Shown here: piece after piece, positions 17,556 to 26,117 of the stretch
Layout: each line of letters opens with the position of its first letter
Numbering within the stretch: position 1 is the stretch's first letter
NCBI GenBank assembly: GCA_030832095.1
Contig: JAURJT010000052.1
Coordinates: 1 to 64,000, forward strand
Source of the DNA: Gammaproteobacteria bacterium
Lineage (GTDB): Bacteria; Pseudomonadota; Gammaproteobacteria; Burkholderiales; Burkholderiaceae_B
DNA: 64,000 nucleotides
Direction of reading: 5' to 3'
Notes under the pieces: model-generated
What the model saw: only the letters and a program-made list of their open reading frames with translations
Database searches by the model: none
Told to the model about the DNA's origin: nothing
Translations under genes and position numbers: made by a program

Positions 17556-17663
17556 CCTGAAAAGTATCAGGCAAGCATTAAGTAAATATCAGTCTGATAA
17601 CAGGCCGCCGTACGGCGGGCATTGGGTAAGCTTGAGCGAACCATTCGCTAAGCATTGCTCAAG
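17556..17663. other. Palindrome-rich divergent intergenic region
   Basis: The space 17411-17708 between divergent genes holds no gene. It contains three inverted repeats: CCTGA/TCAGG (17556-17571), the perfect palindrome CCGCCGTACGGCGG (17605-17618), and CTTGAGC/GCTCAAG (17631-17663) enclosing a smaller GCGAA/TTCGC hairpin. None has a T-run. They may be operators for one or both flanking transcripts. Confidence 0.45.
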
Positions 17664-17708
17664 TGGTTAAATAGTCGTTACTCGTATTTTCTAGCGAACT
17701 AGGTCATC

Positions 17709-18608
17709 GTGAAAGCCTTCTACTCCGATCATTTCGTTCTGCCGTTACCGGCTGGGCACCGCTTTCCCATGTCCAAGTACCGACTCCTGCGCGATGCGGT
17801 GGGTGCCGAACGCAATATTGAATTGAACGAAGCGCCGGCCGCGACCGACACTCAGATCTTGTTGGCCCACGCCCCGCGGTACCTGCAAGCCGTCATTCGA
17901 GGCGAGCTCAGCGCAAAAGAGCAACGCGAGATTGGTTTTCCCTGGAGCCTCGAAATGGTCGAGCGTTCACGCCGTTCGGTGGGGGCGACACTCGCGGCCT
18001 GTGAGGCTGCAAGCGTTGACGGCATTTCAGTGAATCTTGCCGGTGGCACGCACCATGCGTATCGCGAGCGTGGCAGCGGCTTTTGTGTATTTAATGATGC
18101 TGCGATTGCTGCGAAGGTTTTGCAGAAAAGCAGCAATCCAAAAGCGAGTATCGCGATCATTGATCTGGATGTACATCAGGGCGATGGAACCGCCTCGATC
18201 TTTCAAGACGATCCGACAGTTTTTACGTTATCGCTGCACGGCGCGCGCAATTACCCATTTAATAAACAACAGAGCTCGTTAGATGTGCCTTTGCCTGATG
18301 CATGTGAGGATGACGCCTACCTTGAGGCTTTAGACGCGGCGTTAGAGCAGTTGAAAGCACGGTTTGAGCCTCAGTTTGTGCTTTACCTCGCAGGTGCGGA
18401 TCCCCATGAATCTGATCGTTTAGGACGCCTGAAGGTAACGAAGGCGGGCATGGCCGCCCGTGATCTGATGGTGATGCAGTATGCACAGAGTCAACGCTGC
18501 CCAATGGCAATCATGATGGCTGGCGGGTATAGCACCGACGTGAACCAGATCGTTGAGATTCATTTGCAAACTGTTCGCTTGGCCGCCGCGCAACGCAAGG
18601 TAATTTGA
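17709..18608 (+). CDS. Histone-deacetylase-family zinc hydrolase
   Basis: A 299-aa protein of the arginase/deacetylase fold (class II HDAC, acetoin-utilisation-like). The active site is visible: the His pair in GGTHHAYRE (115-116), IDLDVHQGDG with zinc ligands D154 and H156, and LAGADPHESD with the third Asp near 231. Bacterial relatives deacetylate small amides or polyamines. It starts with GTG at 17709, with a weak AGG upstream. The next gene is a 3-hydroxyacyl-CoA dehydrogenase-like protein 176 bases downstream; a shared role is not evident. Confidence 0.86.
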   Translation: MKAFYSDHFVLPLPAGHRFPMSKYRLLRDAVGAERNIELNEAPAATDTQILLAHAPRYLQAVIRGELSAKEQREIGFPWSLEMVERSRRSVGATLAACEAASVDGISVNLAGGTHHAYRERGSGFCVFNDAAIAAKVLQKSSNPKASIAIIDLDVHQGDGTASIFQDDPTVFTLSLHGARNYPFNKQQSSLDVPLPDACEDDAYLEALDAALEQLKARFEPQFVLYLAGADPHESDRLGRLKVTKAGMAARDLMVMQYAQSQRCPMAIMMAGGYSTDVNQIVEIHLQTVRLAAAQRKVI

Positions 18609-18784
18609 CGGCCTGGTCGGCAACATGCGCAACGCTTAACTCGGCAGCGTACTCAGTGCTTAACTTGACAACCTGCCTGCCAACCAATTCGGCACTACAC
18701 TATTCCTACTAAAAAATAATCGCGTTAGCTGGTAGGGGTCAGATAGCATCTCCTCTTCAGTAACGAGGTCTCACAGGAGAAAAA

Positions 18785-19711
18785 ATGAAAATCGCGGTCG
18801 TAGGTTCAGGGTTGATTGGTCAGGCATGGGCCATCGTTTTTGCACGTGGCGGTCATGAGGTCAAAATGTGGGACGGCGACCCTAAGGCGGTCACCTTGGC
18901 GTTCAGGCTGATTGAAGAACAGGTTGCTGATCTTGAGGCGGCAGGGTTGATCACAGACCCAAAGGGCTTGATCGCACGCATCAGCGCAAGCGCCACGCTT
19001 GAAGAGGTTTTGCAAGACGTTGATTACGTGCAAGAAAATTTGCCCGAGCGCGTTGAGATGAAGATCGAAATTTTCGCCAAAATGGATAAGCTCGCTGCAC
19101 CGACAACCGTGCTGGCAAGCTCGACTTCAAGTATCCCAGCCTCGGCCTTTACCGAAAACTTACCCGGTCGCTCGCGCTGTTTGATTGCGCACCCGGTGAA
19201 CCCCCCGTACTTAATTCCCGTTGTTGAGATCTGCGGGGCACCCTGGACTGATGCCGCTGTCGTGCAAAAAACCTGGGATGTGATGGAAAGCGTCGGCCAA
19301 AAACCCGTCAAAATTCATCGCGAACTTCGTGGTTTTATCCTGAATCGCCTACAGGGTGCTTTGCTGCGCGAGGCGTTCAAGTTGGTTGAGCAGGGTTATG
19401 TGGATGCGGACGGCTTAGATGTCACGATCCGTGAAGGCTTAGGCTTGCGTTGGTCGTTTATGGGCCCCTTTGAGACCATTGATTTAAATGCCCCCGATGG
19501 TTTGGCAGACTATGCACATCGGTTTGACGAGATGTACCAGGCGATGTCAACCGAGCAAACTTCAACGGACCACTGGTCTGAAGAAATTATTGCCAAACTA
19601 GAAGCCGCTCGGCGGGCGATTTTGCCAAAAGACCAGCTTCTGGCGCGTCGACTTTGGCGAGACCGCAGGCTGATGGCCTTGGCGGCGCATAAAAAGGCCG
19701 CTGAATCTTGA
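18785..19711 (+). CDS. 3-hydroxyacyl-CoA dehydrogenase-like NAD-dependent dehydrogenase
   Basis: A 308-aa member of the 3-hydroxyacyl-CoA dehydrogenase superfamily, closest in outline to the short lambda-crystallin/L-gulonate-dehydrogenase or carnitine-dehydrogenase branch. The N-terminal Rossmann motif is VVGSGLIGQAWA (about 5-16). The active-site His is in LIAHPVNPPYLIP. The C-terminal helical domain is the length of a single HAD_C, with no thiolase or hydratase fusion. The ATG at 18785 has AGGAG 6 bases upstream. The substrate is a 3-hydroxy acid or hydroxyacyl-CoA, not resolved. Confidence 0.84.
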   Translation: MKIAVVGSGLIGQAWAIVFARGGHEVKMWDGDPKAVTLAFRLIEEQVADLEAAGLITDPKGLIARISASATLEEVLQDVDYVQENLPERVEMKIEIFAKMDKLAAPTTVLASSTSSIPASAFTENLPGRSRCLIAHPVNPPYLIPVVEICGAPWTDAAVVQKTWDVMESVGQKPVKIHRELRGFILNRLQGALLREAFKLVEQGYVDADGLDVTIREGLGLRWSFMGPFETIDLNAPDGLADYAHRFDEMYQAMSTEQTSTDHWSEEIIAKLEAARRAILPKDQLLARRLWRDRRLMALAAHKKAAES

Positions 19712-19712
19712 C

Positions 19713-19748
19713 AGCCTCCCCGGCCTAAAGGCCAAGGCTTTCCGCGCG
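19713..19748. other. Two-tier hairpin resembling an IS200/IS605-family transposon end
   Basis: Two bases after the dehydrogenase stop, AGCCT (19713-19717) pairs with AGGCT (19735-19739), enclosing GGCCT-AA-AGGCC (19722-19733). GGCTTTCCGCGC follows. This arrangement is reminiscent of the right-end hairpins of IS200/IS605 and their solo relics. No transposase or TnpB gene is present. It could instead be an ordinary Rho-independent stop with a weak T-run. Confidence 0.4.
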
Positions 19749-19925
19749 ATCTAGTAAAGACCCTACAGTCGCTCAGGATCCTTGGTTCTGAATGTTACAA
19801 AATTTACTTCACTTCGTCATAAAGCCCGCTTACACTTATGGCAGAGGTCGAGCGCAGACGCCGTTTGAAAGTGATCTGTGCAGCTGATGCTCCAATTTCC
19901 TTAGTTTAAATAGTCAGGAGGCTAT

Positions 19926-20348
19926 ATGGCCCAGCTCAAAGGTTCTAAAACAGAACAGTGCCTGAAAGACGCATTCGCAGGCGAATCACAGGCAAACCGC
20001 CGTTATTTGTATTTCGCAAACAAGGCTGACGTTGAAGGTCAACCCGACGTTGCTGCATTGTTCCGCTCAACCGCCGAAGGAGAGACCGGTCATGCCCATG
20101 GCCACCTCGAGTTTTTAGAGGCGTCTGGTGATCCAGCAACAGGTTTGCCAATGGGTTCAAGCCGCAACAACTTGGCTTCGGCTGTTCATGGCGAAACCCA
20201 TGAGTACACCGATATGTACCCAGGTATGGCCAAAACAGCTCGCGCTGAAGGCTTTGACGAAATTGCTGATTGGTTTGAAACCCTCGCGAAAGCCGAGCGT
20301 TCACACGCCAATCGCTACCAGAAAGCGTTAGACGCCTTGGTCGACTAA
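19926..20348 (+). CDS. Rubrerythrin-type diiron protein (no rubredoxin domain)
   Basis: A 140-aa four-helix ferritin-like protein. The diiron ligands are in place: E20, the EGETGH box (E53, H56), Glu residues near 90-93, and AERSH (E124, H127). The C-terminal rubredoxin domain of classical rubrerythrin is absent, so electrons must come from a partner. It reduces peroxide in other organisms. A strong AGGAGG precedes the ATG. The following Fe-S protein and DUF3501 gene form a recurring three-gene set in proteobacteria, so a shared redox role is likely. Two hairpins end the message at 20371-20445. Confidence 0.92.
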   Translation: MAQLKGSKTEQCLKDAFAGESQANRRYLYFANKADVEGQPDVAALFRSTAEGETGHAHGHLEFLEASGDPATGLPMGSSRNNLASAVHGETHEYTDMYPGMAKTARAEGFDEIADWFETLAKAERSHANRYQKALDALVD

Positions 20349-20370
20349 GTCAGCCAGCGCGTTCGGGGGG

Positions 20371-20445
20371 GGCGGTAAGGGTTTTCCCTTTTCGCCGCGT
20401 ACCGATGCTAGATCTGTGGCCGGCTTTGCTGGTCACAGTTTTTTT
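20371..20445 (+). terminator. Two hairpins after rubrerythrin, the second with a T-run
   Basis: The first hairpin pairs GGCG (20371-20374) with CGCC (20393-20396) and AAGGG with CCCTT around a TTTT loop. The second is CTGTGGCC (20414-20421) with GGTCACAG (20431-20438; one G-T pair), followed directly by seven T residues (20439-20445). The second is a good intrinsic terminator and would separate rubrerythrin expression from the downstream Fe-S gene, at least partly. Confidence 0.75.
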
Positions 20446-20509
20446 AAGCACTCGTTTAGTAAGCGTTCGTTCTTTCACGCACTTGGTACAGTTTTTTAAG
20501 CACCCGTTT
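20435..20509 (+). repeat. Imperfect direct repeat, 53-bp period
   Basis: ACAG, a T-run, AAGCAC and a CGTTT end occur at 20435-20457 and again at 20488-20509. The first copy includes the T-run of the terminator. The repeat may be a partly duplicated terminator tail; only the first copy has the stem. Confidence 0.5.
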
Positions 20510-20547
20510 CTTCAATACCCGTTTCTTGCAATCGCTAAGGATTTTTC

Positions 20548-21885
20548 ATGTCAAATCGCGAAGGTAACCTCGACGCGCCCACTCGTCACCCCTTAGACTG
20601 GACCAATCCAGACTTTTACGACGAAGGGAAGTTGCACGCTGAAATGGAACGCGTGTTTGACCTGTGCCATGGCTGTCGCCGCTGCGTAAACTTGTGCGGT
20701 TCGTTTCCAACGATGTTTGATCTGATTGATGAGACTGAAGACGGCGAAGTGCATGGTGTTGATAAAAAAGATTACAAAGCAGTCGTCGACCAATGTTTTT
20801 TGTGCGATGTTTGCTATGTTACGAAGTGCCCCTACGTGCCGCCGCACCCCTGGAACCTAGACTTTCCGCATCTGATGTTGCGTGCGAAAGCGGTGAGTTT
20901 TAAAAAGGGTGAGACCACCTTGCGTGATGCCGTGTTGTCGTCGACCGACAAACTCGGTATGTTCGCGGGCATCCCGATCGTGACCGAAGCTGTTAACGCT
21001 GTGAATAAAACCGGCGTGATGCGTTCGCTCATGGAGACCACCCTGGGCGTCGATAAAAAAGCGTGGATTCCAGAATACGCGCCCAAAACCTTTGCACAAG
21101 TGGCAAAGCCTTCGGCTGACCTCCCCGTGGTGAACGGCGCCAAAACGCCAGGTAAAGTCGCAATTTATGCCACCTGTTATATCAACTATAACGAGCCTGG
21201 CATTGGTCAAGACCTCATTAAGATCTTGCATCACAACAAGATTCCCTACGAGTTAGTCAATAAAGAAGCCTGTTGCGGGATGCCTAAGCTCGAGCTAGGC
21301 GATCTTGACGCCGTTGCCGAAAATAAAGACAAAAATATTCCAAAGCTTGCGCAGCTTGCACGCGACGGCTATGCGATTTTGACGCCGATCCCCTCTTGTA
21401 CTCTGATGTTCAAACAAGAGCTACCTCTCATGTTTCCCGACGAGGCTGACGTCCAACTCGTGAAAGGCGCGATGTGGGATCCTTTCGAGTACTTCATTGC
21501 GCGAAATAGAGACGGTTTACTGAGCACCGACTTCACAGATACTCTTGGTCATGTGAGCTATCACGTTCCGTGTCATTCGCGTGTGCAAAACGTGGGCAAG
21601 AAAACAGCTGAGATGTTGAAGTTGGTGCCGGGCACTGAAGTCAATGTGGTCGAGCGTTGCTCTGGCCACTCAGGTACGTGGGGCGTGAAAAAAGAGTTTC
21701 ACGATACCGCTATGAAAATTGGCAAGCCCGTATTCAAAGCCATGGCCAACAATGAGCCTGATTACATCAGCTCAGACTGCCAACTAGCCGGTCATCATAT
21801 TGAACAAGGCATGAAAGAAAACGGTTTGGCCAGCGCTGAGATGGCGCACCCGTTGACCTTGATTGCCAAGGCTTACGGACTTTAA
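20548..21885 (+). CDS. Iron-sulfur protein with two 4Fe-4S sites and CCG domains (GlpC/HdrD-like)
   Basis: A 445-aa protein resembling the Fe-S subunit of glycerol-3-phosphate dehydrogenase or heterodisulfide reductase. Two cysteine clusters near the N-terminus (C40, C43, C46, C50 and C83, C86, C89, C94) can bind two 4Fe-4S centres. Two CCG-type segments follow: KEACCGMP and a later VERCSGHSGTWG in which the CCG is altered. The ATG at 20548 has AAGGA at good spacing. It lies between rubrerythrin and DUF3501 and is probably the electron donor or partner of rubrerythrin. It is likely cytoplasmic, as no membrane segment is seen. Confidence 0.88.
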   Translation: MSNREGNLDAPTRHPLDWTNPDFYDEGKLHAEMERVFDLCHGCRRCVNLCGSFPTMFDLIDETEDGEVHGVDKKDYKAVVDQCFLCDVCYVTKCPYVPPHPWNLDFPHLMLRAKAVSFKKGETTLRDAVLSSTDKLGMFAGIPIVTEAVNAVNKTGVMRSLMETTLGVDKKAWIPEYAPKTFAQVAKPSADLPVVNGAKTPGKVAIYATCYINYNEPGIGQDLIKILHHNKIPYELVNKEACCGMPKLELGDLDAVAENKDKNIPKLAQLARDGYAILTPIPSCTLMFKQELPLMFPDEADVQLVKGAMWDPFEYFIARNRDGLLSTDFTDTLGHVSYHVPCHSRVQNVGKKTAEMLKLVPGTEVNVVERCSGHSGTWGVKKEFHDTAMKIGKPVFKAMANNEPDYISSDCQLAGHHIEQGMKENGLASAEMAHPLTLIAKAYGL

Positions 21886-21918
21886 ACAGTGCATTTGAAA
21901 AATAACGACGAGAACAGC

Positions 21919-22503
21919 ATGACCAAAATCACGCGCGAAAGCTTGATGACCTTAGAGGCTTACCACAAGGCTCGCCCTGAAATGCGCAAACAGGCGATTG
22001 AACAAAGGCGTTTGCGCACAGTCGCTTTGGGTGAGCACGTCAACATCATTTTTGAAAACGAGTTTTTGATGCGCTATCAGATTCAAGAGATGTTGCGTGT
22101 TGAAAAGATTTTTGAAGAAGAAGGGATCCAAGATGAACTGCATGCCTATAACCCCTTAGTCCCGGATGGTTCGAACTTTAAAGCCACCATGATGCTTGAA
22201 TATCCTAACGAGGCTGATCGCAAAATTGCGTTGGCCAAGCTCATGGGTATCGAACACAAGATGTTTGTGCAGGTCGAGGGGCAGCCAAGGGTATATGCAA
22301 TTGCAAACGAAGACCTCGAGCGCTCAACCGACACCAAAACCTCAGCGGTGCATTTCTTGCGCTTTGAATTGCCCGCAGCCGCTAAAAAATCGTTGCAGAC
22401 AGGTGCGCAGATGATGGTTGGCTGTGAGCACCCTGAGTACCCAATGCACGTTCAAACGCTGCCTGATGCGACCTTAGCGTCTTTGGTGCAAGATTTAAGC
22501 TAA
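21919..22503 (+). CDS. DUF3501-family protein
   Basis: A 194-aa soluble protein from the ATG at 21919. A GTG at 21889 would add ten residues, but the polar extension is atypical. It starts MTKITRESLMTLEAYHKARPE and has the charged helix EFLMRYQIQEMLRVEKIF, both characteristic of DUF3501. The function is unknown. It follows the Fe-S protein by 33 bases, and the trio with rubrerythrin is conserved in many proteobacteria, suggesting a complex in oxidative-stress or thiol chemistry. No cofactor motif is visible apart from a Cys-His in VGCEHPE. Confidence 0.85.
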   Translation: MTKITRESLMTLEAYHKARPEMRKQAIEQRRLRTVALGEHVNIIFENEFLMRYQIQEMLRVEKIFEEEGIQDELHAYNPLVPDGSNFKATMMLEYPNEADRKIALAKLMGIEHKMFVQVEGQPRVYAIANEDLERSTDTKTSAVHFLRFELPAAAKKSLQTGAQMMVGCEHPEYPMHVQTLPDATLASLVQDLS

Positions 22504-22708
22504 TTGGCGGTCGCAATCTTGGTGCAACACCCGCGAGTCTGACCTTGACTGGTCAGGTCAAACGCGTTGGGCGCTAATCTAAGGGTATCTGCCAATGCCT
22601 CAGCCTGTGAATTTTCGACTTAAACGCTGACATTTCGTTATGATGATGGGCTAGCGTGGTGGTGGCCTGGGCTCTGAGCCTCTCTGCCACGTGCCCTTCG
22701 GAGTTGAA

Positions 22709-23248
22709 ATGAAACAGTTGCTTGTCGCGGCCGGCTTGGTTGACCGGGTAACAGATTTTTTTGCTGTCATTGCAAAATGGGCCGTACTGCTTTGCGCTGT
22801 CATCAGTGCAGGCAACGCTTTCATGCGTTATGCGTTCTCCTATAGCTCGAACGGCTGGCTCGAAATCCAATGGTATCTGTTCGCGGCCTGTGTGATGATG
22901 GGTGCGGCGCAAGTGCTGCGCGTGAACGAGCACGTCCGCGTGGACGTGATCTACGGCACCCTTAAAGCCCGCAGCCGAGCCTACATCGATTTATTTGGTT
23001 TGATTTTCTTTTTGATGCCTGCTATGACGCTGTTCTGTTACTTGTCGTGGCCTCTGTTTGTGCAAATGTTGTTGTCAGGCGAGGGCTCTCCCAATGCGGG
23101 TGGTCTGATCCGTTGGCCAGCGATGATGACGTTACCACTTGGGTTTGCCTTAATGGTGTTTCAAGGGCTGGCTGAAATTATCAAACGCGTGGCCTGGTTG
23201 AATAATGTCTACCAGATGGATATGCACTACGAGAGGCCACTGCAATGA
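22709..23248 (+). CDS. dctQ: TRAP transporter small membrane subunit (DctQ-type)
   Basis: A 179-aa integral membrane protein with four hydrophobic segments, the DctQ pattern. The ATG at 22709 is chosen because GGAG lies 5 bases upstream; an upstream GTG at 22691 has no such site. The WLEIQWYLFAACVMMGAA segment is the conserved second helix region. Its stop overlaps the start of the DctM gene by 4 bases. No DctP receptor gene is found on either side, which is unusual because DctPQM genes are nearly always together. Confidence 0.9.
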   Translation: MKQLLVAAGLVDRVTDFFAVIAKWAVLLCAVISAGNAFMRYAFSYSSNGWLEIQWYLFAACVMMGAAQVLRVNEHVRVDVIYGTLKARSRAYIDLFGLIFFLMPAMTLFCYLSWPLFVQMLLSGEGSPNAGGLIRWPAMMTLPLGFALMVFQGLAEIIKRVAWLNNVYQMDMHYERPLQ

Positions 23249-24741
23249 CGATGCAAGAGTTCGCACCCCTGATGTTTGCGGGGTTGATCCTGATTATGTT
23301 GATCGGGTTTCCGGTTGCTTTTTCTTTATCAGCGCTAGGCTTGCTCAGCGGGTTCATTGCCATACAGTTGGGTTGGTTCCCCGCCGCCTTTATGTACAAC
23401 TTGCCACTCAATATCTTTGGCATCTTGTCCAATGACTTATTGCTAGCAATCCCATTCTTTACGTTGATGGGATCGGTGTTAGAAAAATGCGGTTTAGCTG
23501 AAGACATGCTCGATTCCATGGGCCAGTTATTCGGGCCAATTCGCGGCGGCTTGGGCTATTCGGTCATTCTGGTTGGTTTCATCCTAGGTGCGATTACCGG
23601 TACGGTAGCTGGCCAAGTGATCGCGATGGCGATGATTTCGCTGCCCGTCATGATGCGGTATGGCTACAACATGCGCTATGCCACGGGGGTGCTTGCGGCC
23701 TCGGGCACGATTACTCAACTTGTGCCACCGTCACTCGTGCTGGTAGTGATGGCCGATCAGCTGGGACGGTCGGTCGGCGACATGTACAAGGGTGCCTGGG
23801 GCCCCTCGATTTTGCAGGTATTAATTTTTCTGATTTACACCTTTGTGCTCTCAAAGGTAGCGCCTGGGCACGTACCCGGCCTGCCTGCGACGGCCCGCAC
23901 GCTGCACGGTTGGACGCTTTGGAAAAAATGCCTCCGAGGCATTATCCCGTCAGCGATCTTGATTTTTGCCGTGCTGGGTAGCATGGGCGGTTTACCCGGA
24001 ATGAGTTATGCCATCGCTACCCCTACTGAAGCGGGTGCGATGGGCGCGATGGGTGCGATCTTGTTGGCGGCAGTCCACGGTCGTTTGAATTGGGCAATCA
24101 TTCGGGACGGCATGACAGGAACGATGCGCATTACCGCGATGGTTGTGTTCATTTTGATTGGTTCGCGCGTGTTTTCGTTGGTATTTCAAGGGGTCGATGG
24201 CGCCTTATGGATCGAACACCTTCTGTCTGGGTTGCCGGGTGGGCAGATCGGTTTCTTGGTCGTTGTGAACGTATTCGTTTTCTTCTTAGCCTTCTTTTTA
24301 GACTTCTTTGAAATCGCTTTTATTATTCTTCCCATGCTTGCACCGGTCGCCAGCAAGCTTGGCATCGATATGATTTGGTTTGGCGTGCTGCTGTGCGTCA
24401 ATATGCAAACAAGCTTTATGCACCCACCTTTTGGCTTCGCCTTGTTTTACTTGCGCAGCACCGCAGATAGCTTGTTTAAGACGGGGTCGTTGCCGGGCAA
24501 AGTACTGTCGCGCGATATCTATCTAGGTTCGATTCCCTGGGTCTTTCTGCAACTGATGCTAGTCGCGATCGTGATTGTTTTTCCGCAGACGGTCACCGTG
24601 TTTTTGGATAAGCCTGTGCAGGTCGATCTCAGTACGATCCGTATCGAAATCCCAGAAAATGATTTGCAACAGAACGATGCGCAAAGCGAGCAAGATACGG
24701 TTAATGATCTGATGCGTGGTCTCATGAAAGGCAATAAATGA
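23245..24741 (+). CDS. dctM: TRAP transporter large membrane subunit (DctM-type)
   Basis: A 498-aa membrane protein with about 12-13 hydrophobic segments. It has the family motifs GAITGTVAGQVIAMAMISLP and PTEAGAMGAMGAI. It is longer than the usual ~430 aa: the last ~45 residues form a hydrophilic, Gln/Asp/Glu-rich tail (about 450-498) on an otherwise membrane-embedded protein. It is coupled to dctQ by a 4-base overlap. The proton- or sodium-driven uptake it performs needs a periplasmic receptor, which is not encoded here. Confidence 0.91.
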   Translation: MTMQEFAPLMFAGLILIMLIGFPVAFSLSALGLLSGFIAIQLGWFPAAFMYNLPLNIFGILSNDLLLAIPFFTLMGSVLEKCGLAEDMLDSMGQLFGPIRGGLGYSVILVGFILGAITGTVAGQVIAMAMISLPVMMRYGYNMRYATGVLAASGTITQLVPPSLVLVVMADQLGRSVGDMYKGAWGPSILQVLIFLIYTFVLSKVAPGHVPGLPATARTLHGWTLWKKCLRGIIPSAILIFAVLGSMGGLPGMSYAIATPTEAGAMGAMGAILLAAVHGRLNWAIIRDGMTGTMRITAMVVFILIGSRVFSLVFQGVDGALWIEHLLSGLPGGQIGFLVVVNVFVFFLAFFLDFFEIAFIILPMLAPVASKLGIDMIWFGVLLCVNMQTSFMHPPFGFALFYLRSTADSLFKTGSLPGKVLSRDIYLGSIPWVFLQLMLVAIVIVFPQTVTVFLDKPVQVDLSTIRIEIPENDLQQNDAQSEQDTVNDLMRGLMKGNK

Positions 24742-24744
24742 CAA

Positions 24745-25263
24745 ATGACTGATGCGACGACTCAGCCTGTCGCCAGCCCCGAAGCAGGCTCGACGAACCA
24801 AGCGACTGCGGCGGTAACGCCTAGCACCCCGGACGCCCCGGATGCGATACCTCTTGAAGCAGAGGGCCCAGCCTTCACCGCCTTGATCAAGTTGCTGGCA
24901 TCTGTTTTGGTCGGCGCACTGATTGTTTGGGGCGCTCGCACCTCACGCCTGATGGATTGGCAGTCATTTTCGCTCTCGGCGGGCTTGGTGTGGGGTGCCG
25001 CTTTGGCGATTGTTCTGGTGGTGTACTACTGGATCCTGAAAAGCCGCACTTCGATCAAGAACGGAGTGATCACACAGACGTGGGTTTGGAAAAAACAAGT
25101 GAACATAGCCGACATACGGCAGGCAAAGTTCATTTATTTGCCCGCATTGAGTTGGCTAATCGCCCCGCGCTTGGTTGTACGCACTGGGCCGATCATGACC
25201 GTTTTCTATACGGCTCATCCCGATGTGCAGCGTGCTTTTGCCGCGCTGATGTTGGGCAGGTAA
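24745..25263 (+). CDS. Small membrane protein with a possible PH-like domain
   Basis: A 172-aa protein starting three bases after the DctM stop. Residues 1-~38 are a low-complexity Thr/Ala/Pro/Glu segment. Two membrane helices follow (about 43-62 and 73-94), then a ~75-residue C-terminal domain rich in beta-type sequence (TSIKNGVITQTWVWKKQVNI). This outline resembles bacterial PH-domain membrane proteins. The tight spacing indicates co-transcription with the TRAP subunits, so it may be an accessory factor. I do not recognise a named family with certainty. Confidence 0.6.
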   Translation: MTDATTQPVASPEAGSTNQATAAVTPSTPDAPDAIPLEAEGPAFTALIKLLASVLVGALIVWGARTSRLMDWQSFSLSAGLVWGAALAIVLVVYYWILKSRTSIKNGVITQTWVWKKQVNIADIRQAKFIYLPALSWLIAPRLVVRTGPIMTVFYTAHPDVQRAFAALMLGR

Positions 25264-25301
25264 TATAGCTAAAACCCTCTCAAGATCAATAAGGAATCAC
25301 T

Positions 25302-26096
25302 GTGTTTAGATTAGATGGCAAAGTCGCCTTGGTGACCGGTTGCGGCACGCTTGGCGAAGGCTGGGGTAACGGCAAGGCGATTTCTGTGGCGTTAGCTAGA
25401 CAAGGCGCTAGCATCTTCGGTTCTGACCTCAACCTCGAAGCGGCTCAGCAAACTAAAAAAATTATTGAAGATGAGGGTGGTGTTGCGCACGTGATCACGG
25501 CCGACGCGACGCAAGCGGACGAGGTTAAAAAATTGGTTGACGCCTGCATGGCGCAGTACGGACGCATCGATATTTTGATTAACAATGTTGGTCGCTCTGA
25601 GCCTGGTGATCCGGTGAGCATGAGCGAGCAGATCTGGGACGATCAGATGGACATCAACGTCAAGGCTGCGTTCTTGGCGTGTAAATATGTTCTGCCCATT
25701 ATGGAGGCACAAGGCAAGGGTTCGATCGTGAGTATTTCGTCTGTGGCAGGGTTACGCTATGTGGGTAAACCTCAAGTGGGCTATGCAGCAGGTAAGGCCG
25801 CGCTGATGCAGCTGACCAAAACCACGGGCGTGTTGTATGCCGAACGTGGCGTGCGTTTGAACTGCGTCGCGCCTGGCTTGGTGTTTACGCCCTTGGTCAA
25901 GCGCTTGGCTGACAAATACGCCAAAGGCGATTTCGAAGGCTTTGTGGCACACCGCCATAAACAGGTGCCTGCAGGCTATATGGGTGACGCGTGGGACGTT
26001 GCCAATACCGTTGTGTTCTTAGCAAGCGACGAAGCGCGCTACATCACTGGTCAAACGATTGTGGTCGATGGCGGCCTCACTTCGACGACCCCTTAA
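25302..26096 (+). CDS. Short-chain dehydrogenase/reductase with extended glycine loop
   Basis: A 264-aa SDR. The cofactor loop is longer than the standard TGxxxGxG: it reads TGCGTLGEGWGNGKA (about 12-26). The catalytic Ser is in ISSVAG and the YxxxK is YAAGK (Tyr ~158). The next gene is a related SDR with the same WGNG loop, so the pair probably arose by duplication and may act on stereoisomers or form a heteromer. It starts with GTG at 25302 with AAGGA upstream. The product is a ketone or alcohol of unknown identity. Confidence 0.87.
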   Translation: MFRLDGKVALVTGCGTLGEGWGNGKAISVALARQGASIFGSDLNLEAAQQTKKIIEDEGGVAHVITADATQADEVKKLVDACMAQYGRIDILINNVGRSEPGDPVSMSEQIWDDQMDINVKAAFLACKYVLPIMEAQGKGSIVSISSVAGLRYVGKPQVGYAAGKAALMQLTKTTGVLYAERGVRLNCVAPGLVFTPLVKRLADKYAKGDFEGFVAHRHKQVPAGYMGDAWDVANTVVFLASDEARYITGQTIVVDGGLTSTTP

Positions 26097-26117
26097 GATC
26101 ATTTTTAAAGAGTTCGT

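Noticed and set aside
22505-22690. Terminator or promoter between DUF3501 and dctQ
   Set aside because: Only a 5-bp stem (TGACC/GGTCA) without a T-run and a TATGAT without a good -35 box were seen; neither is strong enough to report as a feature.
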